From Paenibacillus alba (GTDB lineage Bacteria > Bacillota > Bacilli > Paenibacillales > NBRC-103111), in NCBI RefSeq assembly GCF_013204855.1, contig NZ_JABMKZ010000005.1:62001-126000 (forward strand): 64,000 nucleotides of DNA, in the 5' to 3' direction. The notes beneath the pieces were generated by a model, which saw only the letters and a list, made by a program, of their open reading frames with translations, did no database searches and was not told the origin of the DNA. The stretch's first letter is position 1. Each line of letters opens with the position of its first letter. The translations under genes and the position numbers were made by a program. Shown here piece by piece: positions 9,533-24,157 of this stretch.

Positions 9533-11596
9533 GTGAGCGACTTGAAAGATGTCCTAAAGAAGTCTATTTCTTCATTCAAACAGCTTGAAAATCCGACGAA
9601 ATCGGTAGGGATGAAGCTGTTCCTGATGTTTTTCGCCAGCATCTTGTTTTTCGTCATGGTTGTTGGTGCCATTTCTTACTTCGTTTCGAAAGACGTGATT
9701 AAGAACAATATGGCTGATTCCAGTCTCCAGACGGTAACGCAAGCGGGGCAAAAGCTTGATTTCCTCTATCAAAATTTTGAAGATTTGACCCTGCAAGTGA
9801 TGTACAATGATGATTTGCAGAAGCTATTGGAAAAAATGGCAAAACTCGACCCCCTATCGTACAACGCTGCGGATACCAGTCGTCAACTGACGGAAAAATT
9901 GAATTTTGTCGCATTTTCCAACAAAGTCATCAAAACACTTCGCATTTACAGTTCGGATGGCAAACTCCTTGTCGGGACAGGTGGTGGAGGCTATGAATCC
10001 GATGCGAGTGTTAGTGATACCGCTTGGTTCAAGCAGATTAACGAAGCAGGCGGTAAAGCGGCTTGGCTCGATAGTAAATCAAAAGGATATTCGAGTGATT
10101 CCACCAGCACATTCGGGATTGGACGCATCATTAGTAACGCAACATCCGCCGTACTGGTCGTAGAGTTTAGCACGGATATTTTGAAAACCGAATTAGGTGG
10201 AATGACGCTGGGTGAGAACAGTTCCATTGTCATTACGAACAGCAGCAACACAAACATCGCGACACCTGATATGACTGAAATAGAAAAAACAGCTGACATC
10301 CAGCTGACGAAAGAGCAGCTTGAAGAGGAGCGAAATTCGTTTACGACGAAAGATGATCATCTAGTTACTTATTATAGGTCGCAGGTTTCCGGCTGGAATC
10401 TGATCGGAGACGTTCCGGTAAGCTCTATGGTCAAAAAGGCTAAAAAGATTTTCAACTATACGCTGATCGTTGCGTTTTTTGCAGCTATTGCAGCTCTTAT
10501 GATTGGTCTGTTCGTTGTGCGCATGATCGGAAAACCACTGATTAATTTGCGTAACCTCATGCACCAAGGGGCTATGGGTAAGCTAACCGTACGCTCGAAT
10601 TACACAATGAAGGATGAAATCGGTCAATTAGGCACTAGCTTCGATATCATGATGGAGAAAATCACGTTATTAGTTCAACAAACGAGCACTTCTGCCCAGC
10701 AAGTACTCGAAACGGCGGCCGAACTGACGAATTCCTCCAAAACAACAGCAAATGCTGCCCGAGAAATTGCACTCGCTACCGAAGAAATATCAGGTGGCGC
10801 CGCCGGTTTGGCCACAGAGTCAGAGCGCGGTAATGAGCTGACGCATCATATTAGCCTGCAAATGAAAAACGTGTTTGAGGCGAACTTTGAAATGGGCACA
10901 GCGGCAACGGATGTTCAAAGTTCTAGTGAACTAGGCACGAAGTACATGGCTGAACTTATTGATAAAACGAGTCTGACAGAAGAAATGATCCACTCCATGG
11001 TGAATAAAGTCGATAACTTAAAAGACAGCACAAGATCGATCCGCCAAATTCTTGATGTACTGAGCAATATGACGAAGCAGACGAATATCTTATCACTAAA
11101 TGCTACAATTGAAGCCGCACGTGCGGGTACAGCCGGTAAAGGATTCATGGTTGTTGCTGATGAAATTCGTAAACTTGCGGATCAATCGAAACAGTCTATC
11201 TCTGTCGTTGGCCAAATTACAGAAAAAATTCAAGATGAAATCAACGAGACGGTGAAAGTGCTGTCCACAGCAACACCGATCTTCAAACAACAAATTCAAG
11301 CGGTGAAAGAAGCGGATACCATTTTCAAACAAGTTACGGCACACATGGGTGGCTTTATCGTACAACTCAGCACGGTCAGCGATTCCATTAGTACGCTGGA
11401 GCAGTCGCAAGAAGTATTATCCGATGCGATGATGAACGTCAGCGCAGTTGCCGAGGAGTCACTTGCTACCTCCCAAGAGGTAGCTTCCTTAAGCGTAGAA
11501 CAGCTTAGCATTAGCAATGGCTTGGTGAAGCTGTCGGAACAGCTGGACCAACTATCCAATTCGCTTAACGAGACGTTATCTAAATTCGAAGTTTAA
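9533..11596 (+). CDS. Methyl-accepting chemotaxis protein
   Basis: 687 residues. A short cytoplasmic start is followed by a membrane helix (about 25-50), an extracellular sensor of about 250 residues that looks like a double-Cache domain (TAWFKQINEAGGKAAWLDS, GRIISNATSAVLVVEF), a second helix (about 305-328), a HAMP linker (IGKPLINLRNLM...DEIGQLGTSFDIMM) and a long coiled-coil signalling domain. Its hairpin tip reads NILSLNATIEAARAG followed by GKGFMVVADEIRKLADQS, which binds CheA/CheW. GTG at 9533 is given, but TTG at 9542 behind GGTGGGTG is equally possible. The gene stands alone, flanked on both sides by copies of the same repeat. The ligand is not predictable. Confidence 0.93.
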   Translation: MSDLKDVLKKSISSFKQLENPTKSVGMKLFLMFFASILFFVMVVGAISYFVSKDVIKNNMADSSLQTVTQAGQKLDFLYQNFEDLTLQVMYNDDLQKLLEKMAKLDPLSYNAADTSRQLTEKLNFVAFSNKVIKTLRIYSSDGKLLVGTGGGGYESDASVSDTAWFKQINEAGGKAAWLDSKSKGYSSDSTSTFGIGRIISNATSAVLVVEFSTDILKTELGGMTLGENSSIVITNSSNTNIATPDMTEIEKTADIQLTKEQLEEERNSFTTKDDHLVTYYRSQVSGWNLIGDVPVSSMVKKAKKIFNYTLIVAFFAAIAALMIGLFVVRMIGKPLINLRNLMHQGAMGKLTVRSNYTMKDEIGQLGTSFDIMMEKITLLVQQTSTSAQQVLETAAELTNSSKTTANAAREIALATEEISGGAAGLATESERGNELTHHISLQMKNVFEANFEMGTAATDVQSSSELGTKYMAELIDKTSLTEEMIHSMVNKVDNLKDSTRSIRQILDVLSNMTKQTNILSLNATIEAARAGTAGKGFMVVADEIRKLADQSKQSISVVGQITEKIQDEINETVKVLSTATPIFKQQIQAVKEADTIFKQVTAHMGGFIVQLSTVSDSISTLEQSQEVLSDAMMNVSAVAEESLATSQEVASLSVEQLSISNGLVKLSEQLDQLSNSLNETLSKFEV

Positions 11597-11649
11597 GTCA
11601 TTATTGGGAGCGGATTTATCGCGGATACCACTTCCCTTCCTTTTGTCAT

Positions 11650-11714
11650 CTGCAACAAAAACGGAGCGCCGCGGTTGCGGACTCCGTTTTCTAATTAATT
11701 GTGGATTATCACAT
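11650..11714 (+). repeat. Terminator-like dispersed repeat, copy 2
   Basis: The hairpin ACGGAG...CTCCGT is followed by TTTTCTAATTAATT and a GGATTATCACA tail, nearly identical to copy 1 at 9241-9310. It lies 54 nt after the chemoreceptor stop and probably terminates it. Confidence 0.8.
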
Positions 11715-11800
11715 TTTGACCTGAAAATGGAGAGCCAAATTCATTCCTTATATTTTTTTGCGGGCATATTGAACCGAGTCAGGTTATGTTGTAAGATTGG

Positions 11801-11814
11801 GTTAAGCGCTTAAC
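11801..11814. promoter_or_regulatory. Palindromic operator, LacI-type, site 1
   Basis: GTTAAGCGCTTAAC, a perfect 14-bp palindrome centred on GCGC, the form bound by LacI/GalR-family repressors. It shares the core of cre sites but not the outer TG..CA. A near copy lies exactly 100 bp downstream, before the GH38-like gene. Confidence 0.7.
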
Positions 11815-11900
11815 TTGATCGTGATCGATAGGATCAATATCATCCAATCAGGGACAACAATATCATCCAAAAACATGGTAAATGAATTTTACTATGAAAG

Positions 11901-11914
11901 GTAAAGCGCTTAAC
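11901..11914. promoter_or_regulatory. Palindromic operator, LacI-type, site 2
   Basis: GTAAAGCGCTTAAC differs from site 1 at one base. The 100-bp spacing between sites is close to whole helical turns and would suit one tetrameric repressor looping the promoter of the GH38-GH2 pair. No LacI-family gene is in the window. Confidence 0.68.
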
Positions 11915-12036
11915 TTCTTTTGGATGTCTACTTTGTCTATTCATGTGCAGGAGGATTCGGCTTTTTTTTATTTTCTGCAACAGCAGCATCATCACAAAAC
12001 TATTAGATGAGATAAGCATCATTGGAGGAGTAGTTT

Positions 12037-17692
<5,656 letters not shown>

Positions 17693-17800
17693 CTTTTAGA
17701 ACAGAGCGTTTCCCTGAACAAGTGATCTGACCGGGATTTTCTAGCCCGGGCAGGCGCTGTCGCCGGGGCGCTCTCTTTTTTGTAGAAGGGGGACCTGCCT

Positions 17801-19588
17801 ATGACGATGAACACAATGAAGCGGTGGTTTATGGTTCCGTTTCAGATGAGCATGCGGTACAAACTGATGATATTAATGGTGATTGTCGCTATTTTACCTT
17901 TGACGACCGTGACTTTTTTTGCGGCGCAGACGACCAAGCAGTCTTTAAGCTCGGAAATTATCCGTTCCAACGAATCGAGAATGAACTGGGCCGCCCAGTA
18001 TTTTGACGAGAAGTTCAGCCAACTTCATTCGGTTGCCTATTCGCTCCTGCTGGACAACAATATTTTTCCAACATCCGGCCGCGAAAACGAAGGCGACATA
18101 AAGGGTCCTAATAGGGGGAATTTTGATATTGAGGAGAAATTAAGGTCGCTGTATGTGGCTAACAATAACAACATCGTGCGGATTTCTTTGTATTTGAATG
18201 AAAAACAGCGCCTGTATGTGGTAGACAAAGACGCGGTACGCTTCACGGACAATCTGGACACGTCCATCGGCAACTGGGGGGAGATCGCCAAAACCAATCA
18301 GAGCGTCAATAAGGTTGTGAATGTGCCGCCGAACACGTTTATTTTAGCCCGCAGCATGAACCGTTTTGAGAATTTGCAAGTGTTGGGCGGTGTTTTGCTG
18401 GAAGTCCGATGGAAAATGATGAACAACGTCATGGATATGATTCACTCGGAAGCAAACAGTGAGGTGCTGATCGTAGATGTCCAGGGCAACACGATGTACA
18501 ATCCGTATGGCGCCAAAGTCTCGATGGACCCGGAGACGTTGAAAAAGGCGATAGGGGGCTCTGAGGAACCCGGGCACGTTCAGCTCAAGCAAGGCATTTT
18601 ATTTTTCCAGCCTGCCGTCTCGGGTCAGATCTGGATCGTCAAGTTCGTCCCGATGAGCTACGTGACCGAGAGCGCCACGACTACACTGAGCTTCAGTTTT
18701 TACACGGCGGTTGCTTCGATCCTGACGGCCATACTGCTCTCTGTGCTGATCGCTTACTTCACGACGAAGCCTATTATCCGGTTGACCAAGTCGATGAAAG
18801 CGGTCGAGCATCAAAATTTCAACGTCGGGCTCGATAGTATTCGAAGCGATGAGATCGGGACGTTGGAGCGGCGGTTCAACTCGATGCTGCAGCGGATCAA
18901 GGAACTGATCCAGATCGAGTACAAAAGCAAAATCGAGATGCGCACGGCGCAAATCAAGGCGATGCAAGCACAAATCAATCCGCATTTTCTGTACAATTCG
19001 CTGCAAGCGATCGGCGGCGTAGCCATTGACCGGAAAGTGCCGGAGATTTACGATTACCTTCGAGCGATCAGCGACTTGTTCCGGTATACGATCAAAATGC
19101 AGTCCGACCTGGTGACAATATTCGATGAAATGGAGCATGTCAGCAACTATCTGCACATCCAGAAGCTCCGTTTTCAGGACATGCTCGAATTTGAGCTCGA
19201 TGTGGAAGAGGGCTGCGAAGACTATTGTATGACCAAATTCACGCTCCAGCCGATTGTGGAGAATTGCTTCGTTCATGGGCTGGAAGGGATGATGAAGAGA
19301 GGTCGTGTCCTGATCAAAATCGAGCGCGTGGTGGATGAAATTGAGATCAGCATCGAGGACAACGGTGTTGGGATCGAACCCGAGCGTCTCGAAGATATTC
19401 AGCGGCAGCTTGAACAAACGAATGATGAGCAGCTGCTGGGCGAAAGCATGGGGATTAACAACGTGAATTCGCGAATCCGGCTTATTTTTGGGGAAGAGTT
19501 CGGATTGTTTGTCACAAGCGTCAAAGGGGACGGGACGACGGTCAAAGTGATTATCCCGGCAATACTCAGGGGAGAGGAGCTACTGTAA
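17801..19588 (+). CDS. YesM-type sensor histidine kinase
   Basis: 595 residues. An N-terminal helix (about 20-42), an extracellular Cache-like sensor (about 43-290), a second helix (about 295-320), HAMP (KPIIRLTKSM...DEIGTLERRFNSML), then the His_kinase domain with INPHFLYNSLQAI (His395) and an ATPase with QPIVENCFVHG, DNGVGIEP and GINNVNSRIRL. The extracellular part probably senses a sugar, directly or through the lipoprotein. The ATG follows AGAAGGGGG by about 10 nt. Its stop overlaps the ATG of the regulator by one base, so the pair is translationally coupled. Position between the glycosidases and the importer indicates control of this locus. Confidence 0.93.
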   Translation: MTMNTMKRWFMVPFQMSMRYKLMILMVIVAILPLTTVTFFAAQTTKQSLSSEIIRSNESRMNWAAQYFDEKFSQLHSVAYSLLLDNNIFPTSGRENEGDIKGPNRGNFDIEEKLRSLYVANNNNIVRISLYLNEKQRLYVVDKDAVRFTDNLDTSIGNWGEIAKTNQSVNKVVNVPPNTFILARSMNRFENLQVLGGVLLEVRWKMMNNVMDMIHSEANSEVLIVDVQGNTMYNPYGAKVSMDPETLKKAIGGSEEPGHVQLKQGILFFQPAVSGQIWIVKFVPMSYVTESATTTLSFSFYTAVASILTAILLSVLIAYFTTKPIIRLTKSMKAVEHQNFNVGLDSIRSDEIGTLERRFNSMLQRIKELIQIEYKSKIEMRTAQIKAMQAQINPHFLYNSLQAIGGVAIDRKVPEIYDYLRAISDLFRYTIKMQSDLVTIFDEMEHVSNYLHIQKLRFQDMLEFELDVEEGCEDYCMTKFTLQPIVENCFVHGLEGMMKRGRVLIKIERVVDEIEISIEDNGVGIEPERLEDIQRQLEQTNDEQLLGESMGINNVNSRIRLIFGEEFGLFVTSVKGDGTTVKVIIPAILRGEELL

Positions 19589-20652
19589 TGAAGGTTATCA
19601 TTATCGACGACGAGTTCTGGATTCGGAACAGTATCCGGCATTTGGCGGATTGGGAGCGGTTTGGCATTGATCAGGTGATGGAAGCCGAGGACGGGCAGAG
19701 CGGGCTGGAGATGGTGGAGCGAATGCACCCGGAAATCGTCATCACGGATATGAAAATGAGAGGCATGGACGGAACGCGTCTGCTGCAAAAATTGACCGAG
19801 GAGTACCCGTATATCCGCAAAATCGTGATCAGCGGGTTCGATGAATTCTCCTATATGAAGCAAGCGATTTTGTCCAAGGTCGATGAATACTTGCTCAAGC
19901 CGATCAAGCCGGAAGAGCTGAATCGCGCTTTGGAGAAGGCAGTCCGCGAGCTGCGGGCTTCACAGGGCATCCACGCGGCCCAACCGCTGGACAAGCAACT
20001 GCTCAAGGTCGTTACGGAGACGAGAAGTGTGATCGTCAGGTACATTCATGAAATGAACCCGGAGGCGATCAAAAGCAGCTTCAAGCACCTGGAGGCGGCG
20101 CTGAAGGAGTACGAGCCCTTGAAACCGGGTGTCAGCAACTCGCTGTACAAGCAATTCATGCAATTACTGGAGGAACAAGCGGACCTGCTTGGCAGCGAGT
20201 TGACGCCGAACGCCCAGTCGTGGGCTGCAACCTTTTTCGTATCGGACAATACGCCGCTCTCCGCCTGGATTACCGTCTTGTCCGATGCGTTCTCCGACAG
20301 ACTGGAGGCGCTAATCTATCAGCGGAAAAATAAAGTCGGAGTCAAAATTGACGAAATCCGGCAGTTTATCGATCATTCCTACGCGGAGCCTATCGGTCTT
20401 GGCACGATCGCCAGCCAGTTCTTCATAAGCAGGGAGCATCTGTCCCGTACGTTCAAGCAGGAAGTGGGCCAGACGGTGATGGATTACCTCGTCACCAAAC
20501 GGATCGAGAAAGCGTGCGAGCTGCTGCAGGACTCGTCGGTCTCAATCAAGAACGCTGCGAAAGCTGTCGGTTATTCGGATATTACGTATTTTTATCGGAT
20601 TTTCAAAAAAATAACAGGTGTGACGCCCATCCAGTTTCGACAAGGCAGCTAA
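19588..20652 (+). CDS. YesN-type response regulator, AraC DNA-binding
   Basis: 354 residues, shorter than most YesN proteins (about 500) because the middle region is reduced. The receiver has IIIDDEF, phospho-acceptor Asp54 in VITDMKMRGMDG and Lys in YLLKPIKPEEL. The C-terminal 100 residues are an AraC double helix-turn-helix: IGLGTIASQFFISREHLSRTFK, then IKNAAKAVGYSDITYFYRIFKK and the end motif TPIQFR. It presumably activates the downstream importer and perhaps the glycosidase pair. It begins on the last base of the kinase stop codon. Confidence 0.93.
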   Translation: MKVIIIDDEFWIRNSIRHLADWERFGIDQVMEAEDGQSGLEMVERMHPEIVITDMKMRGMDGTRLLQKLTEEYPYIRKIVISGFDEFSYMKQAILSKVDEYLLKPIKPEELNRALEKAVRELRASQGIHAAQPLDKQLLKVVTETRSVIVRYIHEMNPEAIKSSFKHLEAALKEYEPLKPGVSNSLYKQFMQLLEEQADLLGSELTPNAQSWAATFFVSDNTPLSAWITVLSDAFSDRLEALIYQRKNKVGVKIDEIRQFIDHSYAEPIGLGTIASQFFISREHLSRTFKQEVGQTVMDYLVTKRIEKACELLQDSSVSIKNAAKAVGYSDITYFYRIFKKITGVTPIQFRQGS

Positions 20653-20664
20653 TTATCACAATAG

Positions 20665-20678
20665 TGAAAGCGATATCA
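20665..20678. promoter_or_regulatory. cre site (CcpA), upstream
   Basis: TGAAAGCGATATCA matches the cre consensus TGWAANCGNTNWCA at all fixed positions. It lies 13 nt after the regulator's stop and about 57 nt before the -10 box of the lipoprotein gene. Confidence 0.75.
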
Positions 20679-20734
20679 CAAAAGTCCAATTCAAAACGCT
20701 ACTTCTGTTGAATGAATGGGACCGCTTTCTTCTA

Positions 20735-20761
20735 TATAATCAAGGATAGTAAGCGCTATCA
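20735..20761 (+). promoter_or_regulatory. Promoter -10 with overlapping cre site
   Basis: The -10 box TATAAT lies at 20735-20740, with a weak -35. AGTAAGCGCTATCA at 20748-20761 matches the cre consensus at every fixed position but the first and would cover the start of transcription. The arrangement fits repression of the importer by CcpA when preferred sugars are present, with activation by the YesN regulator through the weak -35 region. Confidence 0.72.
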
Positions 20762-20783
20762 AAAAAAGGGGAGGCTAAACACA

Positions 20784-22094
20784 TTGAAGAAAACACTTAC
20801 CATGATTTTGGCCATGTTAATGGTGGGATCTACCGTCGCTTGCTCTTCCGGCGGAGGCACAAAAGACAATAACTCTGGCAGCACTTCGAATCAAAACGGT
20901 TCGAACGCGCCTGCGAAAAAAGTCGAATTGAAAGTATTCCTGGGTGGTCTAGACCGTTTCCGCGACCAGTTTGACAAATACTTCGCGCAGTTCGCCGAAA
21001 AGGAAAAGAAAGAGAAGAACATCGTAGTTACGATCAATACCGAGTATCCGGGTTCTGAAAATGCAACACAAATCTTGAAAACGCGCTTGGCTACAGGCGA
21101 CGTGCCGGACATATTCGCGCTTCACGCGGTGAACGACGTGCCGGATTACTACAAAGCCGGCTTCTTGGAAGATATGACGAACCAGCCGTTCTCCGGCAAG
21201 CTGATTGACGGCATCCGGAAGCTCGTGACGATCGACAACAAAGTCGTTGCGGTTCCGCTGGAAAGCTTGGCGTGGGGCTACCTCTACAACAAAAAAATAT
21301 TTAATGATCTGGGCCTGAAACCGCCTACGACCTTAACGGAAATGAAAGCTGTCGTGCAGAAGCTGAACGACAACAAAATTACGCCATTCATGCTGGGCTA
21401 CAAAGAAAGCTGGATTCCGCAATTGTTCCTGCCTTTGGCTGTTGGCGGTCTAGGCAACTCCACTCAAAAAGGGTTTGTTGACCGCATGAACAAAGATCAA
21501 GGCAGCTTCGCCGAGCTGAAAGATATGTTCGGCATCATCGACCTCGTGAACAGCAACGGAACCGGCCGCGTATTCGAGGTTGGCAACGACGACGGCGCCG
21601 CGGATTTCGCCGCCGGCAAAGCGGCCATGTGGGTACAAGGTCCTTGGGATGCTGACAGCTTGCTGAAAGCGAACAGCAGTTTCGATTTCGGGGTTGCTCC
21701 GCTTCCGCTGAGCGACAGTCCGGCTTCCACGCTGATCAACGTGTCCGTATCGACTTCCCTGGCGATGGCTTCGAGCGGTAAAAACAAAGAAGTTTCCGCC
21801 GACCTTCTGAACTTCATCCTGGACGACCAAGCTTCCAATGCGCTGTACCAAGGCTTGAAATTCAATCCGGTGTCCAAAGCGCACACGTTCAAACCGTATC
21901 CTTGGGTTGAAGATGCGTCCGCTTATGTCAATAAAGGACAATCCTATCAAGATCCGCAAATCCCAGCTGCTGTTAAAGATGAGTCGGGCAAAGCGCTTCA
22001 AGCCTACTTTAGCAAAAAAATGACGGCTGACGATGTGATTAAGGATCTGGATAAAACGTGGAAAAATGCTAACGCTGTAGCTAACAAAAAATAA
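20784..22094 (+). CDS. ABC sugar importer, solute-binding lipoprotein
   Basis: 436 residues. TTG at 20784 follows GGGGAGG (20768-20774) by 9 nt. The signal sequence ends in a lipobox STVAC with Cys20 to be lipid-anchored, then a Ser/Gly/Asn linker. The body is a family-1 (MalE-like) binding protein: ATGDVPDIFALHA, ESLAWGYLYNKKIFNDLGLKPPTT, and AAMWVQGPWDADSL. It delivers an oligosaccharide to the two permeases that follow. No ATPase gene is present; such CUT1 importers in Bacilli commonly use a shared MsmX-type ATPase. Confidence 0.93.
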   Translation: MKKTLTMILAMLMVGSTVACSSGGGTKDNNSGSTSNQNGSNAPAKKVELKVFLGGLDRFRDQFDKYFAQFAEKEKKEKNIVVTINTEYPGSENATQILKTRLATGDVPDIFALHAVNDVPDYYKAGFLEDMTNQPFSGKLIDGIRKLVTIDNKVVAVPLESLAWGYLYNKKIFNDLGLKPPTTLTEMKAVVQKLNDNKITPFMLGYKESWIPQLFLPLAVGGLGNSTQKGFVDRMNKDQGSFAELKDMFGIIDLVNSNGTGRVFEVGNDDGAADFAAGKAAMWVQGPWDADSLLKANSSFDFGVAPLPLSDSPASTLINVSVSTSLAMASSGKNKEVSADLLNFILDDQASNALYQGLKFNPVSKAHTFKPYPWVEDASAYVNKGQSYQDPQIPAAVKDESGKALQAYFSKKMTADDVIKDLDKTWKNANAVANKK

Positions 22095-22175
22095 AGAATG
22101 GATAACAGCTGCCGTGCCTTGCTAGGAATGTACAAGATCAGGGCACGGCACGGATTTTCCTAAGGAGTGAGCCCC

Positions 22176-23060
22176 GTGCTAAGACGCCTTGTTAAGACTC
22201 ATAGATCTTTGATCCTGTTCGTGCTTCCCGCTTTTGTCCTGTACGTCACGTTTCTCGTCATTCCTATGCTGCAGGGCTCGTACTACAGCTTCACAAATTG
22301 GGACGGACTGAATAAACACTACAGCTTTGTCGGCCTGCAGAACTTTATCGAAGCGATCCGCGACGATAAAAACTTCCAGACTTCAATTCTGTTTACAGCG
22401 AAGTACGTGGTCTTTGCCGTTATTTTCCAAAATGCCGTCGCGCTCTTGCTGGCGCTTATGATTGAATCGCGCAGCCGTGGCAAAGGTTTGCTCCGGACGA
22501 TCTTTTTCATGCCTAGCATGCTCAGTATCATTATCAGTACTTTTATGTGGGCTTTTGTCTTTACTAAAGTCATGCCGGCGTTGTCCCGGTTTGCTGCTCT
22601 GAAGTTTCTGGATATTTCCTGGCTTGGCGATCCGAACATTTCCTTCTGGACGATCCTTATGGTTTCCGTCTGGGGTGGGATCGGAACGCTGATGATTATT
22701 TATATGTCCGCGATTCAAGGCATTCCGCAGCATTTGAAAGAAGCCGCCATCATCGACGGCGCCACACCTTTTCATATGCTTCGCTACATTACACTGCCGC
22801 TGATCGCGCACGCACTGACAATCTGTATTTTCCTTACCCTGAACAACTCGTTTAAAGTGTACGACTTGATCTACGCTTTGACCGGAGGCGGTCCTGCACG
22901 GGCCACACAGGTGATTTCTATGAACATTTTGGAAGAGGCTTATCAGCAAAACTTCCGCTACGGCTATGCCAGCGCGAAAGCCATTATCCTGTTCCTCATC
23001 ATACTTGCCATTACATTGATTCAAGTTACCGTCATGAAGAAAAGGGAGGTGGAAGCGTGA
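22176..23060 (+). CDS. ABC sugar importer permease (MalF/UgpA-like)
   Basis: 294 residues and six helices. The start is FVLPAFVLYVTFLVIPML...YYSFTNWDG, and the EAA loop is EAAIIDGATPFHMLRYITLPLI, followed by DLIYALTGGGPARATQ, all typical of the first CUT1 permease. GTG at 22176 is chosen because AAGGAG (22162-22167) is 8 nt upstream; a GTG at 22167 overlaps that site. The stop overlaps the next start as GTGA. Confidence 0.92.
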   Translation: MLRRLVKTHRSLILFVLPAFVLYVTFLVIPMLQGSYYSFTNWDGLNKHYSFVGLQNFIEAIRDDKNFQTSILFTAKYVVFAVIFQNAVALLLALMIESRSRGKGLLRTIFFMPSMLSIIISTFMWAFVFTKVMPALSRFAALKFLDISWLGDPNISFWTILMVSVWGGIGTLMIIYMSAIQGIPQHLKEAAIIDGATPFHMLRYITLPLIAHALTICIFLTLNNSFKVYDLIYALTGGGPARATQVISMNILEEAYQQNFRYGYASAKAIILFLIILAITLIQVTVMKKREVEA

Positions 23061-23881
23061 ACAGACGGCTGTATTCCGTTTCGACCCTTGTGGTGCTGAT
23101 CGTTGTGGCCTGCTTCTTCCTATTCCCGATTTATATGGCGATCTTGAACTCCTTCAAGACGCAGGGAGAAATGTACGCTTCCGTACTCGGCCTGCCGACG
23201 AAATTCCATTTTGAGAACTACGTGCAAGCGTTCCAGAAAGCGAACATGCTGGAGAGCGGCTGGAACACGGTTGTTGTAACCGTGACCGGGATTTGCGGCA
23301 TCGTGCTGTGCAGCTCGCTGGCCGGTTACAAGCTTTCGCGTACGCGGGGCGCATTAAGCAACGCCATCTTCATGCTGTTCGTTTCGTCGATGCTCATTCC
23401 GTTCCAAACGATTATGGTGACTTTAACGAAAATGGCTAAAAACCTCGGCTTGCAGGGTACGCCGTTCGGGCTTGGCATCGTGTGCGCCGGTCTTGGCGTC
23501 AGCATGGCGGTATTCCTGTATCACGGCTTCGTAAAGGGGATTCCGCGCGAGCTCGACGAGTCCGCAAAAATAGATGGCTGCGGTGAAGTCAAAACGTTTT
23601 TCAGCATCATATTGCCGCTGCTGCTGCCGATTACCTTTACTATCGTCATCTTGAACCTGTTGTGGCTGTGGAACGACTTCCTGCTGCCTGTCCTGATGCT
23701 GACGGATTTCCACAAATATACACTGGTGCTGACAATCAACATGTTCTTCGGCAAATATAGCCGCGAATGGTCGCTCATTCTCGCATCGCTGATCTTGTCT
23801 TCTATTCCGATCGTGATTATTTTCGCGATCTTCCAGCGCTGGATCATCCAAGGAATTACGGAAGGCGCGGTGAAGGGCTAA
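23057..23881 (+). CDS. ABC sugar importer permease (MalG/UgpE-like)
   Basis: 274 residues and six helices. The N-terminus FLFPIYMAILNSFKTQGEM and the EAA loop ELDESAKIDGCGEVKTFFSIILPLL, followed by NLLWLWNDFLLPVLML, place it as the second CUT1 permease. GTG start overlaps the previous stop by 4 nt. It is the last gene of the GH38-GH2-YesMN-importer locus and is followed by a terminator. Confidence 0.93.
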   Translation: MNRRLYSVSTLVVLIVVACFFLFPIYMAILNSFKTQGEMYASVLGLPTKFHFENYVQAFQKANMLESGWNTVVVTVTGICGIVLCSSLAGYKLSRTRGALSNAIFMLFVSSMLIPFQTIMVTLTKMAKNLGLQGTPFGLGIVCAGLGVSMAVFLYHGFVKGIPRELDESAKIDGCGEVKTFFSIILPLLLPITFTIVILNLLWLWNDFLLPVLMLTDFHKYTLVLTINMFFGKYSREWSLILASLILSSIPIVIIFAIFQRWIIQGITEGAVKG

Positions 23882-23962
23882 GCGTTCATATGTCGATAAT
23901 TCACTTATACGATTCATTGGTGAGAAGGTTCGCCGACAGAAAATAAATAAGTCAGTTAAGAA

Positions 23963-23996
23963 AACCGCGAAGGCTTGATGCTACGCGGTTTTTTTA
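23963..23996 (+). terminator. Intrinsic terminator after importer operon
   Basis: AACCGCG ... CGCGGTT with a 14-nt loop followed by a run of T. Confidence 0.85.
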
Positions 23997-24157
23997 AAGT
24001 TCTGGCCATTTCTTTCATTATTCTTTTATTTGGCTTTAGTAAACTTTTAAAAGTGATGATTTGAAATTTATTAAAGTTAAGAGGAGTAAAACAACGATAA
24101 CGTTGAATCCAAAAACGTATACAGTACCATATCGTTATTGATGGGAGCGAGTTGTAA

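Noticed and set aside
17693..17800. Terminator between the GH2 gene and the kinase gene
   Set aside because: Only a 4-bp GGCG/CGCC stem precedes the T-run; too weak to call, and read-through into the kinase is plausible.
24092..24105. CAACGATAACGTTG dyad before the S-layer protein gene
   Set aside because: Five-bp arms only, no second copy and no match to a known operator; likely chance.
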